Under the pieces are notes generated by a model that was given only the letters and a program-made list of their open reading frames with translations, had not been told where the DNA came from and made no database searches. Position numbers and translations under genes: made by a program. DNA of 64,000 bases, from contig VWZL01004332.1 in assembly GCA_013396915.1 (NCBI GenBank), positions 515 through 64,514 of the forward strand, read 5' to 3'. This DNA is from Stercorarius parasiticus (lineage: Eukaryota > Chordata > Aves > Charadriiformes > Stercorariidae). Positions 37,512 to 49,430 of this stretch are shown piece by piece. How positions within the stretch are numbered: position 1 is the stretch's first letter; the number at the start of each line of letters is the position of its first letter.

Positions 37512-37572
37512 AATAGTAAGCTCTTTGGGGTAGGTACCATCTTATGTTGTGTGTTTTCAGAGCCTCTCCCAC
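37512..37572 (+). mobile_element. Ancient L3/CR1-like LINE tail
   Basis: AAATAGTAAGCTCTTTGGGG followed by TAGGTACCATCTTATGTTGT and GTGTTTTCAGAGCCT resembles the 3' end of old amniote L3/CR1-type elements (GTAAGCTCTTTGGGGCAGGGACCATCTT ... TGTTTGTACAGCGCCTAGC). It lacks the avian CR1 8-base tail and is clearly older than the four CR1 copies. Subfamily assignment is tentative. Confidence 0.65.
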
Positions 37573-39480
37573 CACATCTCTACCTGATATATCCATGCAA
37601 AAATGCAGTACGTGTACAGGCTAACACCTGAAAGGCAGCCTACTTCAGCTCCAGATGGAAAACAATATACAGTTCCTCTGGAGGGTAATTAAAGAGTATC
37701 AGACAAAGCATCTAATTTAACTGAGGTAAGCCAGATAGAGGGAATTTGGTAAGCCTGCCACAAAAACTTTCTGGTCTTCATGTCACTTCTGCTAGTCCAG
37801 CCCGATGGTGAGTTCATTCCTGCACAGCTGTCATGGTGGAGCCCTCTCTGAGGGAAAGTCTACTTATGACTCACCTACTATTGATTTTCTGTTGTGGGAT
37901 GTCCAACAGAACATCTGTTTCCATTTGAAACTACTACAGTGTTATTGAAACTCATCAATTCTGCAGTAGGAGGAGATTACTAACATAAAGCTCACTCCTA
38001 TACGCTTCACATACAGATCAAGTGATAGTTTCTGAGAGAAGTTATTCCACAAGTAATCAATTACCCTTGTGAAGGAAAAAAGTTTCTCAGTTTTTTCTTA
38101 GCTGATAGCCACATGTGCCCTAAAGCACATCCCTTTTACCTCAGTGGGACTTAGCAATATGCCTGAAGGTAATAACATGCTTAAGACCCATATTTCAAGA
38201 GTCTGAAAAGCTTGTAGAATGTAAATAATCATCCTGCCTTCGCAGGGCTTGTCATAACTTAGTTGGCTCAGGCACCACAAAGTCAGTCAGGAGCAGTTAT
38301 GTTCTACCACGCAGAGCACCGAACTTATAACACTGCACACAAAAAAGCAGGATGGCCTAATGTAAGTTTTTGTGGTAGAGAGAACCCCTAGACTCACCCA
38401 TCACGGTAACCAAATGGTGATTACACCACAGCGGGGAACACGGGTGCATGCACAGGTGCCGCATTTAGACAGATACAACTGTTTGTGGTGTCTCAGTGAC
38501 GTATTGCCACACCTTGGAATTGCTAAAGACGGTTCAGGCCAAATATCCAAATTTGCAAAACTTTGATTTTATTTCAAAGTATTTCTCGCCCCCCCCNAGT
38601 ACCACGGTAGCAAAGCAGGAGGAGTTTCTGGCATTTTTGTATGAGTTCTCCATTCCTTTTAAATTAGTCTAGTTAATGCATTTTTATCTCAGTGACACTC
38701 GTCCTCCCAGCCCACTGCCATGAGCTACCAGACTTGTCTACTGGCTTTGAAAAACTTACTGTCATATCTGGATCATTTCACACATTTAAAAGAACCATCT
38801 ATCAATTCACTGTTAAAAAACCCACATCAAACTCAAACCCATGATAGTTCTGTCTGTAGAAAGGAAACCATGATCTGCCCATCCACAGAACTAAAGTTAC
38901 TCCATTTCTTTCTGTTCTGGTTAACTCCTAAAAATCAGCTATAATCACGGTGGATGAGCTCAGACGTGTACAAGCCACCCCAGTGGGTCATGGTGATGGA
39001 AACGGGAGCTTGTGCTGTAAAGGGCAAAGTGTTCTCCACCGCGGTGTCTGGGGATGTCCCACTGTGGCCTGAGGGAGCGTTTTCCTAGTGGAGCCGCTGT
39101 GCTGGATCATGGCTGGGCAGGTCCCAGAGCTTCTGTCACTGTGGTGGTGGTGGAGGGCAGGAACTGGGATTTAAGCCACACATAAACCTTGGTTTTGCCC
39201 GGTCCTTGCTGCAGGGGTGCCTAGGAACCACGAGATTAGTGGCATGAGCTGCCTTCCCAGGCTCTGCAGCTCCTCGCGTCGTTGGAACAGTGGCAGAAAA
39301 AAAAACAACCCAGGACCACAGGATTTTTCTCTAAGAATCTTTGGAATCAATGTTCCAGTAAATCATCAGATTCTGAAGAATAAACAGGTTGTCCCAGGAA
39401 GAAGCAATTAATTTGTTCTACTCTTTGACCTGTTGAAATGCAAAAATTGCTGTGGAATTTACTCTGTGGTGACACGTTCT
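37573..39480. other. Gene-free unique sequence
   Basis: Unique DNA with no frame longer than about 75 codons. It includes a short GTG run (39140-39153) in a slightly GC-rich part, and a C run with one ambiguous base at 38589-38597. No gene or transposon recognised. Confidence 0.6.
38589..38597. other. Poly-C run with ambiguous base N
   Basis: Eight C bases are followed by a single N at 38597, the only undetermined base noticed in the window. It most likely marks an unresolved homopolymer length in the assembly. Confidence 0.95.
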
Positions 39481-39589
39481 AGCAATGGAGTAGTCTCCAT
39501 TAGTGCTAGTGTTTTTCTAATTACAGCTATAAATAAAATATAACCTCCATCCTGATTCAAAATGGATTCCGCAGACTGTCAGGTGCATA

Positions 39590-39720
39590 GGTGATACGGT
39601 GCAGAGAGATGAATGCAGCAGCATTTGCATCATCATATTGACTTACAACTTGGGGGTTAATTATTGCATTCTTTTGCCATGTATCGGGGCAGCTGTTTTT
39701 AGTCATTTCCAAAATGCTAA
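39590..39720. promoter_or_regulatory. Candidate constrained noncoding element (octamer/homeobox motifs)
   Basis: Contains an octamer ATTTGCAT at 39623-39630, CATCATATTGAC next to it, GGTTAATTATTGCATTC at about 39655 and an E-box CAGCTG at 39690-39695. The unit is free of repeats and reading frames and continues into AT-rich DNA with further ATTA cores up to about 39960. Pairing of POU, homeodomain and E-box sites resembles neural or developmental enhancers, but conservation cannot be judged here. Confidence 0.33.
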
Positions 39721-42700
39721 AAAGAAACTTAACAGCTTCTCATTAGATTAGAATAGACAAGCTGCTTGAATCAACAATGGAATTTTATTAGGGATGCTCA
39801 AGTATAAAAACAAGAGCTTTTCATTTTGATATTGTATACTTTACACCGTATTGATTTGCTTTTATTGATTTTTAATAAAAAAGTGTAAGTGTTTTTCCAA
39901 ATGGTGTAAATTAATTGTTATTGCACCACAGAAAACAGAAGACTGCACCACAGTAATTAACATTTCCTGGCAAGGAATCTAAGCAAGCTTGCTGCTGAAA
40001 TGGGCTTTAAAACATATTTTGACAGTACCACAAATGCTAGCATATGTCTGCGAGGCGGCGAAGTGGCAGGCGTGGCAATCACGGCAATCACTTTAACGAC
40101 CCAGACAGGAGCAGGTGCCCTCCCAGGTACACACAGCCCCCGCGTCCACGAGCGCAGCTGGGGGATGAGCAGGTACCAGCCCTCCTCAGACCAGCTTTCC
40201 ACAGCCGTCTGAGGGCAGCCGTGTGGATGAAATTTCGCTAGAATGCACCGGTCATGTACCAGCTACTTTGGAGACTACTTTAATCAAACAGCGGAGGTAC
40301 AGCCACTATACCTTTCTGTTGCCTCCAGTTCTTGGCATCCACCCATTACTTTTTGTCATACCCAAGTTGCCGTCTTTAGGTAAAAGGGGCTTCTTGACTG
40401 CTTGGCACACTCCGAGGTCCTCATGGCTGGCTGGAGCTGCTGGGCACTGTAATGGACTAAGGACCTTGGTCCTACCGGAGACGGGGAGATCAAAAAGCAC
40501 TTACAGCAGGTAACTCCAATGTCAGTGGGAACATGGAAATCAAAGAAAAGCACCTTTTCTTCTCCATGAGGTTCCTTTAGAGAACTTGAGCAAAGTAGAA
40601 TGAAGGCGATACACCCAACTCCTAAAATATTACAGTTTAAGCAAGAAGGGAAAAAAAGGTACCTTCTTTCTATGTAACCAGTAAGGAAAGGGAGGCACAG
40701 AAAACTGAAAAGATTAATTAGCAGCTGGGAGATGAATACTACTGTGCTAGCTGCTGCAACTTAAACACAACACAATTCTTTCTTTTGAGACCATCTACAT
40801 TACACAGTAATTATAAGCTATGCGTTACAAGAAAGGAAGCTCTCCTTAAATAACTTAAAACACATCAAGTAACAGTGATAAATCAATTAATAAAAAGGAA
40901 AGCTCTGTATACCTTTTTTTCACACAACCAAGTTTTCTTCTTTTGTATTAAGTAAATTAAAAGAAAATTTTAAACAAGCAAATAACATTTTACCTTGGCA
41001 AAATGGCTCCAACTTAGTACATCAGTGAAAAACAGGAGCTGGCCTGCATGTACCCTCACACAGAACGTAAGACCCACTGGTGAGGACTATCCAGACAGCC
41101 GGAAGCGGCAGGGCACATCTTCATTCAAAGGAAACTCCCTATGAGCAGAGGATCTTTGCAGGAAGGGAGAGCCCAAACCAACTCCAACTGCTGTAACCAC
41201 CCAGGTCTCCAGGCTCACAGCTGAGAGAAGAGCTAGAGCCCACTCCCTAACCCAGGAATCAGCATCCTTTTTGCATCTCAGGCACCTGGTTTATATCTCT
41301 TGGCCTAATCTCCTGTGCCAGGGAAGTTTAAACTGTTTCTAACTCCTCGTTTGCAAGTTATCAGGTGGAGACCCTACATCTAGGCAGAAGCTGAAAGAGA
41401 TTTTGTAACCAGGCAGAAGATTGCCATAATTGTGTTTTCATTGGAAGTGATATAAAAGTGCAAATTGGTAGTGCTTTATGTTTTGTTTGGAGAGGCAGGG
41501 ATAACATGAATAGGTTAGTCTGATCTCTCACCTGCTTTTCCCAAAAGTGTAAATAAAGCTCAGGTTATTTCTGTATTCCCCACCCACGTCTGTCTTTCCC
41601 TCTTGTGCAGGTCTACACATGAGGGTCTTGCTGTGGCATGCAGGTCAGACTCAAAAAGATTGTCCATATGTTATTTATGCTATGGTACGTTTCATCAAAA
41701 AGTACCCATCTCTTTGTAAGAGCACCAGTGTGGTTCAACCACGGAGCAGAATTCGGTTCTGGAGGGTGCTAGAGGTTCCTTTTTGAAGTTTCTATTAAAT
41801 GTGTTTCAATCAATTTTGACAATTGAACTAGATATTTGTATCAAAATAAAATTCCCTGGCAAGGTAGTACCTTGGTATATAGTCTTCCTATTGTCAAATG
41901 TTAATTTTTGCATATAAAGGGCAGTTACTGGTGTACACATATTCCCAAGTAGTTCAGACATCCCACTTGTTGGTTGTTTAGAGATTTTCCCAAATCAAAG
42001 ACTGAGATTCCCAAACCTTGAAATTTCAGGTAGATTTAGAAATAAAGCAAAAGAAAGCTATTCCATCAAACTAATCTTTATATTAATGAGATGAGATAAC
42101 TTATAATCAAAAATTTATTCTTTATGAATACCATTTTCTCAGTCAGTTTTCCAAAAGCCCTGCTATGGGGTGGATAACTCAGAAAACCTTAGACCTGAAA
42201 AGCATGGGGTATATGAGCAGCTGGTACAAATTAAAGGAGTTGTACTGTATTATGTCAGCTGAGAATCTGACATGCCGATTTTTGTCTCTGTTTTCATAGA
42301 GCTATATTTGATATCTGGAGCCTAAATCTGAGAAATTAGCAGCCAAACTCTTACTGATATCGGTACAAGACCGACATGGGCAGGACTGCCTTCAAACAAG
42401 CTTGATAAAAGTAATCTGTCACAAAAGCAACAAAAAGTGCTGACATGGAAGTGAGAAAGATGAGACCTATATATGGAAGAGCAAAGCAACGGGTGGTTCC
42501 AACTCCACTTGGTAGAGCACTGCATGGTCACAAGTTTAGGAAATTGTATCCCAATGGGCTGGTACCAAATCTATCCATACCATTAAGTGGATTAAGACAT
42601 TATGGCCTTAGTCATGCAGATGATAAGGTTTTGTCACCCTAACAGTGATCTGTAGGAGAAAGAGTGTTTGCCTGCGGAGGAGCTAAGACACACTAAAACT

Positions 42701-43020
42701 GCTCCGCACTTGTACTACTGTGATTCAGTGGTCAGGAGCTACTTCCCCTACTGAAAAGTTGAGGTCCAACAAAAAAGCCTCTGGCGGTCTTCGCTAGTGA
42801 CTTCATGATGGCTTCAGACAAAGCCTTTTGCTTGAGAGAGGATATGAATTGAAACAGTCTGGTAAAGAAAAACATTGAGTCAGAATTCAATAGAAGTGCA
42901 AATTTAAAAGTGTGTCGTCCCCCCCCCAACATTATTTTAATGAATGCATAGTTACAGGGTGACTATGTTATCTCACTTTTCTTGTGTCATTAACTGAGAA
43001 GAGAGTTTAAAAAAAAAGTG
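39721..43020. other. Gene-free unique sequence
   Basis: AT-rich at first (39721-39960), then a short GC-richer part at 40040-40220 with overlapping frames of 65-81 codons on both strands. The rest is unique. No gene recognised. A C9-type run lies near 42920. Confidence 0.6.
40678..40745 (+). mobile_element. Possible MIR-type SINE remnant
   Basis: GTAAGGAAAGGGAGGCACAG followed by AAAACTGAAAAGATTAATTA and GCAGCTGGGA resembles GAGGAAACTGAGGCACAGAGAGGTTAAGTGACTTG ... CAGCTGGTAAG of MIR. The match is short and degenerate. Confidence 0.38.
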
Positions 43021-43420
43021 TCCCCACAGAAATCTTATTCATATGTTTTATTATATGCTCCAGCACGGGCACCACTTTAGTTTAATGGTGTGTTGGATGA
43101 TGGTACAAATTTACAGCCAAAGGTTTACATCACAGACAGCTGGAATGAATAACAATAAATTAATTTAAAGTGCTACAAAAGTGCTCCCCATAGTATGCAG
43201 TGCTTATGTGCTCAAGGCTAATAATTTATAAATGCACGTCTTTTATAATCCTGATCTAAAGTCCTGAAAGCAGCTAGTTAAAAAGCAGTCACATGACATA
43301 AATTATTTTTATTAATATTTCAAATGCATGATTAGGGTGGGCACCATGGTCATTAGCATTAGATAGCTTTCATTTATGACCCGGTGCAATGAAGCAATAG
43401 CCAGAGACAGAGAAACTAGC
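43021..43420. promoter_or_regulatory. Candidate constrained noncoding element
   Basis: About 400 bases with no repeat and no frame, yet highly structured: TTTTATTATATGCTCC, AACAATAAATTAATTTAAAG near 43150, GGCTAATAATTTATAAATGC near 43217, ATAAATTATTTTTATTAATA near 43299, then ATGCATGATTAGGG and GTCATTAGCATTAGATAGC near 43325-43370. It is dense in ATTA/TAAT and TTTAT (Hox/Cdx-type) words at both ends, with a less AT-rich centre. By eye it is the strongest enhancer-like segment in the window. No alignment was possible. Confidence 0.38.
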
Positions 43421-44619
43421 TAAGCAATGGCACAACAACCATTGGGAGACTCGGGGGGGGTCATCTGCTGCTTCTTCTGCGTGACCTTTATATGCGAGTA
43501 ATCATCACAGCTATGGCTGTTTCCTTTCCTTTTGCTGGTCTGTTGTGTTTACCGTGTTAGATACTCACAAGGCCTGAAGAATGAAAGTATGTGCTTCCGA
43601 GTGTGGTCGGAAGCAGCAGTGCTCCTCGGGGTGGTTTTCCTTCCATCCCCACACGCTGAACACCAGCAACGCGCAATGCAGTGAGGGGACAGGTCAAAGG
43701 ATGCTGCAATGACCTCCCTCATTACAGCAGCAGTGCTAATTTGAACACTGAGCTAGTACTAAACTTTCATACAAACTCTTGCTTGGATAGGGGAGGTTGC
43801 TGTAAAGCATTTGACCGGCTTTGAGAGGACACCACCACTTGTGGCTCTGTGTCTCTTCTTTAAGTGAGGTATTTGGGCAAACAAGTGATTGCAGAAAAGC
43901 ATTGTGGAGCATAAGGGTAAGGCCAGGACAGAAGCTTCATTTCTGGGGCGGGGGACTATTATTTTGCTAGGGTAACCCAACATCTAGTCTTCTCTAACCC
44001 AACATCCAGTCTTCTCTAGTGAAAGAGTATAGTTGCTATTACTGGGGAGGCTAAAGGAGCAACCAGCTCAAAGACCACGGGTAACATTGCATCTTCTCCC
44101 CAATGCACTTCTCAGGCATACCCGCGCTGCAGGGATGTCACTTGTCTTAATACCACCCTTGTTTTCTCCAGGCAAATTTGGCTGCCTCTCGCTTTTCTTG
44201 GTGAAACTCATTTACTTCTTAAAGTTATTAAGCTGAGGTTATAGAAGGAGTCTTTCACACCGAAAGCAGAATCATGAATAATTTCTGTGTCTCTCATTCT
44301 GGGCTGTTGCCATACATTAGACTACATATTTGAATCTTGGCCGATTGAAAAAAAATATGCACCACAAGCAACTCCATTCACTGCAGTGGTTCTTCTGGCA
44401 AAGCAAGCAGAGTGAGACACAAAGTGGGCAGCAGTATCATCATCTGCTCCCTCCACTCCCTCTTTAAAGAAAAAAAAAACCTTTCTGCATTACACAGAAT
44501 GCAAACTTCTGAGTAACCATTGGCAATTAATTTTTTTTTCAATATCACAAACCTCTGCAAACTCATACTCTCTCTCCTCTTCCTTTCTGGCTTTCTTTGA
44601 AAGTACTTTGTAATGGAAC
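43421..44619. other. Gene-free unique sequence
   Basis: Unique DNA with a G8 run near 43451 and the 22-bp tandem duplication at 43973-44016. Open frames are at most about 81 codons. Nothing recognisable. Confidence 0.6.
43973..44016. repeat. 22-bp tandem duplication
   Basis: TAACCCAACATCTAGTCTTC plus TC is followed directly by a second copy that differs at one base (TCCAG for TCTAG). Starts are at 43973 and 43995. Confidence 0.97.
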
Positions 44620-44830
44620 ACATTTTTTGCAGAGGTCAATGGGGGCATATTTGCATTTTGATACGTTTTAAATTTTTGCCTCCAGCACGCCACTCAAATG
44701 CACTGTGCTAATCAGAAGCAAGTAATGATCTCCCAGATACTTGAAGCGGGTGACTAGGCATATAAAAGCGCCTCCAAATGCGGAATCAGTGAGAGAGAAG
44801 TGCACGGTAAAAAAAAAATAAATAAAAAAG
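44620..44830 (+). promoter_or_regulatory. Possible TATA-type promoter or enhancer
   Basis: TATAAAAG at 44761-44768, followed by GCGCCTCC, is a good TATA-box sequence. Upstream are an octamer-like ATTTGCAT (about 44649), GCTAATCAG and GTAATGATC. About 70 bases downstream an ATG at 44838 starts a 28-codon frame that contains a GTAAGT donor-like word. No coding exon is recognisable, so this could mark a noncoding RNA start, or be chance in AT-rich DNA. Confidence 0.22.
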
Positions 44831-46024
44831 GGCAACGATGCCAGCAAAAGCCATTTGGATTTGTAAGTTGAGGTTTTCTGCCTGGAAAAAGCAGCTAACG
44901 TGTTTATGTGCACTGCTGAAGTGATAAGGGGATGGAGGGGAATCCTGCATCAGCCGGCTGCGCTGACGGACTGCAGGTTTCTCTGAGCATATCACTTGTA
45001 CGTCAGTATACTCAGAGGGTGCATAAGCATTTCTGAGGGCTTTTTACGCCGCCAGCGATACCTCGTGTTCTGAACAACACAAATCCAAGCTTAGGCAGAA
45101 CCTAGAAAAATGGGGTAGCCCCCAAAGCATGGGTTTATCTGTGTGGAGGGCTTTTATTTTTAGCAGTAGGGGTAGCTTTACACTCGAACATGTCTGCCCC
45201 ACAGCAGGGGGGGATATATGGGAGAGAAAAAAATGCCCAGAACTCAGGAGATTATTTAATTTTTATTATTTTTTTTTTTAAAGCACAAATATCTTCGACA
45301 GGCAGAGTCACAAGCAAACATGAGCGCTTCTCCACCAACCACTGCATCAGAAGAAAACCTCCTGATAAACTGTTGCTTATCAGATGTTATAAAATGCTGC
45401 TTCGGCAGCGACCAGTGAGGCAGTGTGTCCGCAGGGAGAGGGATGGAGACGCAGCCGGGCAGCCTGTGTGGGAAGGCGCTGTGACGAGAGCGCGTGTGGC
45501 TGCAAGTGACGGCAAATCTCACGCAGCATGAGAAAATGGCACACGGGCAAAACCGAGCTGCTCCAGTCAGTGTTTTGTATGTATTTGTAAGAGAAGGCAA
45601 CGAGAAGCTGCCAGGGGGAGAGAGAGAGACTGAAAAGACGAGGTAGGAATGACCAGGCAATCCCGTGGCTGGGCTGACAGCAGCTCACAGTAAGGAATCC
45701 AGGCAGCAGGGAAATCATTTAAAGCCATATTGATTCGCTTTGGAGGTGAGAAAAAGCAGATGCTCTCAGCTTCTGTGGAATGGCTCCAACAGCAGCTACA
45801 GCAGCTTCATTTATTGTTATTTATTTATTTTTATTGTAACAACTTTAATGCACGCCGTAAACCCAAACAAGCCTGCACCTCTCACTGCTTCCACCTCTAC
45901 CCCTCCGGCCCCGCACCAGGAGCTGCCATCAAAGCCTGCCCACAGCACAGGCAAGGGATCCCTCAGGCAAGGCAGGACAGGAAGATGGAGAAACAGAGGG
46001 AAGAAGGGAGGGGAGGGGATCAGT
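44831..46024. other. Gene-free sequence rising in GC
   Basis: Composition shifts from AT-rich to mixed. Overlapping frames of 96-134 codons on both strands (45190-45531 +, 45256-45660 -, 45730-46068 +) are not recognisable as proteins. Purine-rich GGGAGAGAGAGAGAC lies near 45613. Confidence 0.5.
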
Positions 46025-46250
46025 GTCTGAAACCCAGCGGCTCTGGCCGTGTCCCGGTGCCGCAGTGAGACGGGAGCCTCTGAGGTGGCTGGGCAGAGCG
46101 GGAGCAGAGCCCGTCCATCTGCCTCGACAGGCAGCGTCCCGTCCTCGGGAGCACCGCCTGGCCACCGGCCTCAGCAGCGCAGACAGCAAGGATGCCCAGG
46201 AGAGAAGGGGACCACGCTGCGTGGCACTGGTCCGTGCATCTAGAAAATAG
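46025..46250. promoter_or_regulatory. CpG-rich patch, possible small CpG island
   Basis: About 220 bases with raised GC and many CpGs (GTCCCGGTGCCGCAGTGAGACGGG, GGCAGCGTCCCGTCCTCGGG, GCACCGCCTGG in pieces). It is the second most CpG-dense place in the window after the left edge. Frames are open on both strands (75-86 codons) without domains. It may be an internal or noncoding promoter. A CR1 fragment begins about 30 bases later. Confidence 0.4.
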
Positions 46251-46280
46251 GAGGGGAATTAGGTGCGACACGTGAAAAAG

Positions 46281-46521
46281 AAAGAGGGTAGATTTAGATT
46301 AGATATCAGGAAGAAATTCTTTACTGTGAGGGCGGTGAGACACTGGCACAGGTTGCCCAGAGAAGCCGTGGATGCCCCATCCCTGGAAGTGTTCAAGGCC
46401 AGGCTGGAGGGGGCTTTGATCACCCTGGGCTAGTGGGAGGTGTCCCTGCCCAGGGCAGGGGGGTTGGAACTGGATGATCTTCAAGGTCCCTTCCAACCCA
46501 AACCATTCTATGATTCTATGA
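46281..46521 (+). mobile_element. CR1 LINE, 5'-truncated 3' end
   Basis: The longest and best-preserved CR1 copy here. It opens with GGTAGATTTAGATTAGATAT and AGGAAGAAATTCTTTACTGT, continues through GCCGTGGATGCCCCATCCCT and CTAGTGGGAGGTGTCCCTGC, and ends CCATTCTATGATTCTATGA with two copies of the terminal 8-base repeat. It is 3' UTR only; no reverse transcriptase remains. Confidence 0.96.
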
Positions 46522-49329
46522 AGATAAGGGGGTTTGATATTCTGTAGGAAACCTTACACTTTGGGGGAAAGACTCCTTGAGGGGGTTTCTCTACATGGAA
46601 ACACTGCTAAGCGTTGCCTGCACTGCTCCCAGTGAAGAAAGCCCTGCATCAGGCTGGGGCCTTGCTCTTTAGATTTGTGCAGATACCTTAATTCAGCTCG
46701 TCCTTCATTTATTTAGCCAATGATCTAATTATAAAATTAATACAGACACACCATGGCTGAGATCTTCAAAATACTGCTTTTCTGGGAGCCAGATCCCTGT
46801 GAAGGTTTGGCCCAGGTGACTTACCCTCAGTCAGAGAGCAAGCCCAAACCTCAGCCGAAATTTCCCAGTCTTCCTCAGACTCAAATTTTTTCTTATGCGT
46901 TCAGCTTATTTACCGTGAAATGTGTATTCAGATCCACAAAATTCAATTCAAACTTTGTGAATGGTTACAGTTACATAGTTCAGCATTTTCTAACATTAAA
47001 AATTTTCATTTTCCATTTAAAAAGGAGCTAGACTTCACAACATCCCTGGGTAAGGGATGCCCAGGAATGTTTCCTTAAAAGTTGAAATAGTCTTGTTTTA
47101 TTTCACCTGAAATTAAATTGGTATGTTTTTACTTTTTTTCTTGAAAGAAAAACTAGATGCACTCCTGAAAAAAACCCCAATGACTCTTGTAGCTCTCATA
47201 CCACCTTAGCTACCGTTCCATCCTTCCTCTTTTCTACACCAAGAATCTCAAGTGTAACCACATGGGGATGCATGTGGGCTTGCTCACTGGCTTGTTCTTT
47301 CCTGAGCACCTGCTGAGCAGTGTCTTATTTGTATGAATTATGAGTTAGGCTTAGAGCAGGTCAGAAAATTTTGATCGGACAGTTTTCCTAAAGAAAATAG
47401 CTTTCAGATAGACGGCACTCTTTGTAAAAATATAAAATTCCATTTTTTCTGTAGAAAATGGGAATTCGGTTCAGAATTTCATGTACACTTCACTGAAAAT
47501 GCACGTAAAAAGAGTAGATTCTTTGTTTATTGCAAATGAAAAAACTTCCATTGTGTTTTCAGTGAAAAAATAATCAAACAATGTCCTAACTGGCACTAAT
47601 TCCTGTTTTATATTTGTTACACTGATGAGTGTAAATCCAGAGTAACTCCCTTGGCCCTTTCTTAGATAAAGAAACAAAAATCGTCACAAGATAGGGTGTG
47701 TCTTGCCTTCAGACAGCCACAAGCCGTTTCCACAGAAGCTGAGCGTAGGCTACAAAGTCTTTGAATGATCAGAAGTACTTCAGGATCTGGATTATGAGTC
47801 CATGGTAGTTGCACTGCATGGATTCAAGTGGAGAAATTCAGTATTAGTATGCAAATGCTACTGGTTTGCAGGCCAGATCATTTCATCTAGAAGTATCAAT
47901 TGAAATTATCATGACTGTTGCACTGTGTTGGTTGACAGGTATCGACTTGAGCAAGAACTCTTGCGTTTGGCTTTTAATGCTTTTTCAAAGCAGTGCCGAA
48001 TGTTTAGACCTGATAAATAACTAATTGTGGGTGATTCTGGTTTCCAAGGCAAATAAATAAAATGAAGAAAACAGGATGAGGGCAAATTCATCCTTGGTGT
48101 AAACTGACTGACTTCAGTGGTATTACGCTGGAAATAGTTGAGGGGTAGGATTTCTTATGCAAACAGTAATAGGAATTGTGTTAAATAAGAAAGTACCTTA
48201 AATTATGCCTTGGGCAAAATAGCTTGGTTAATCCCAAAGTGTTGTTGCAAGAAAATTCCTTCCTTTCCACAGTGTTCCAGGGGAGCTATAAGGCATGTTA
48301 CACAGCCAAGCTTTTCCAAGGAATTTAAACAATTTATTTTCTCGTTTCAGATCAACACGCTGTTTTTGTGAAGCACTTCATTGGTTAATTTTCATATCTC
48401 CCCGCCCTCCCCCCCCAACCCCACAACCAGAAACCAGACAGACTTACAAGGTTACTTAATGCAAAACTTCATGTTTTTGTCAGTTAGCTCTTGCATTTGT
48501 TACAGAAAATGTTAACTCTGCTTCCCCGTCTGTAAGCACCTAAAGTAATCTGGCCCCCATTTTAAATCTGCTTGTATGAAGTCAGGAGACATTTTCCCAG
48601 AGTCACCCGAACACTAAGTAACAGAGTTGTCCAGGAATAATATATTTTTTTTTTATTTCAACATATAATAACACCAAAAGAAAATGAAGTGAAAGTGCCC
48701 AGTGTAATGTAACGTTGGCATTGTTTGCTTTGACTCAGTTGATTTTTACTTTCACTTTTCTGCTCTACACTTTCTAAAGGCCATATGAGAGTAAATAAAC
48801 ATTGAGATGACAATATTGAAATAAACCCCAAAACATTTCAGAAAAATCTCTACTGTGATTTTTTTCCCTGTAATTGACGTACGCAGTGGTAATTTTTTGT
48901 GACAAAATAATGTTTACAGGCAAAAGGGATTCTGTCAAATAATTTTCAGCCAGCTTCCAAAAGCGACACAGCTGTGAAAAAAATCCACAAACAACAAATA
49001 CCAAGATTTTTGTTATATCCTGCTATATTTAAGGGCTCAATGTGGCTAAGTGTTGTGACTGTGCCCATTTGTGACTAAGCCTACAGCCTGATAGTTTCGG
49101 GTTTGCCCCACTGCTGAGGGATCGCTTTCTTTCTAGCGATTGCTCTCATCTCTGAAGATGGCAGCTTTCATGTGAGCAGAGCATCCTGCTCACGATTCCC
49201 TTCGCAGCACTTCCATGTGCAAAACAGCAATCACAAAAGTCAACTCTGCTTTGCACCAGACGTGCTCGCAATGCCAGCGGTCTGAAATATTGCTGAGTAG
49301 GGGCAGCAGGAGCTGGATCTTAATGATTT
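46522..49329. other. Gene-free unique sequence
   Basis: AT-rich unique DNA with frames of at most about 92 codons (46753-47031 +) and no recognisable protein. A C run is present near 48408-48414 and a T run near 48645-48655. Confidence 0.6.
48573..48640 (+). mobile_element. Possible MIR-type SINE remnant
   Basis: CCCAGAGTCACCCGAACACT followed by AAGTAACAGAGTTGTCCAGG resembles the MIR 3' segment (GCCCAGGGTCACACAGCTAGTAAGTGGCAGAGCTGG). Short and degenerate; uncertain. Confidence 0.35.
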
Positions 49330-49430
49330 GCCCCCTCCCAGTCATTGGGTTCATTGATTTCTCTAATTAAATATGCATTCCACTTCACCATTATTCCCAA
49401 TGATCCCATTTAATCTCAACGACAGGGCCA
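49330..49430. promoter_or_regulatory. Candidate constrained noncoding element
   Basis: Repeat-free, with TCATTGGGTTCATTGATTTC, then CTAATTAAATATGCATTCCA, and two CCCAATGATCCCATT-type words. A TAATTA core beside ATGCAT and paired ATTG/CAAT words suggests a regulatory element. Compositional evidence only. Confidence 0.25.

Noticed and set aside
45256..45660. 134-codon - strand open frame overlapping a 113-codon + frame
   Set aside because: Both strands are open at once and neither translation resembles a protein family.
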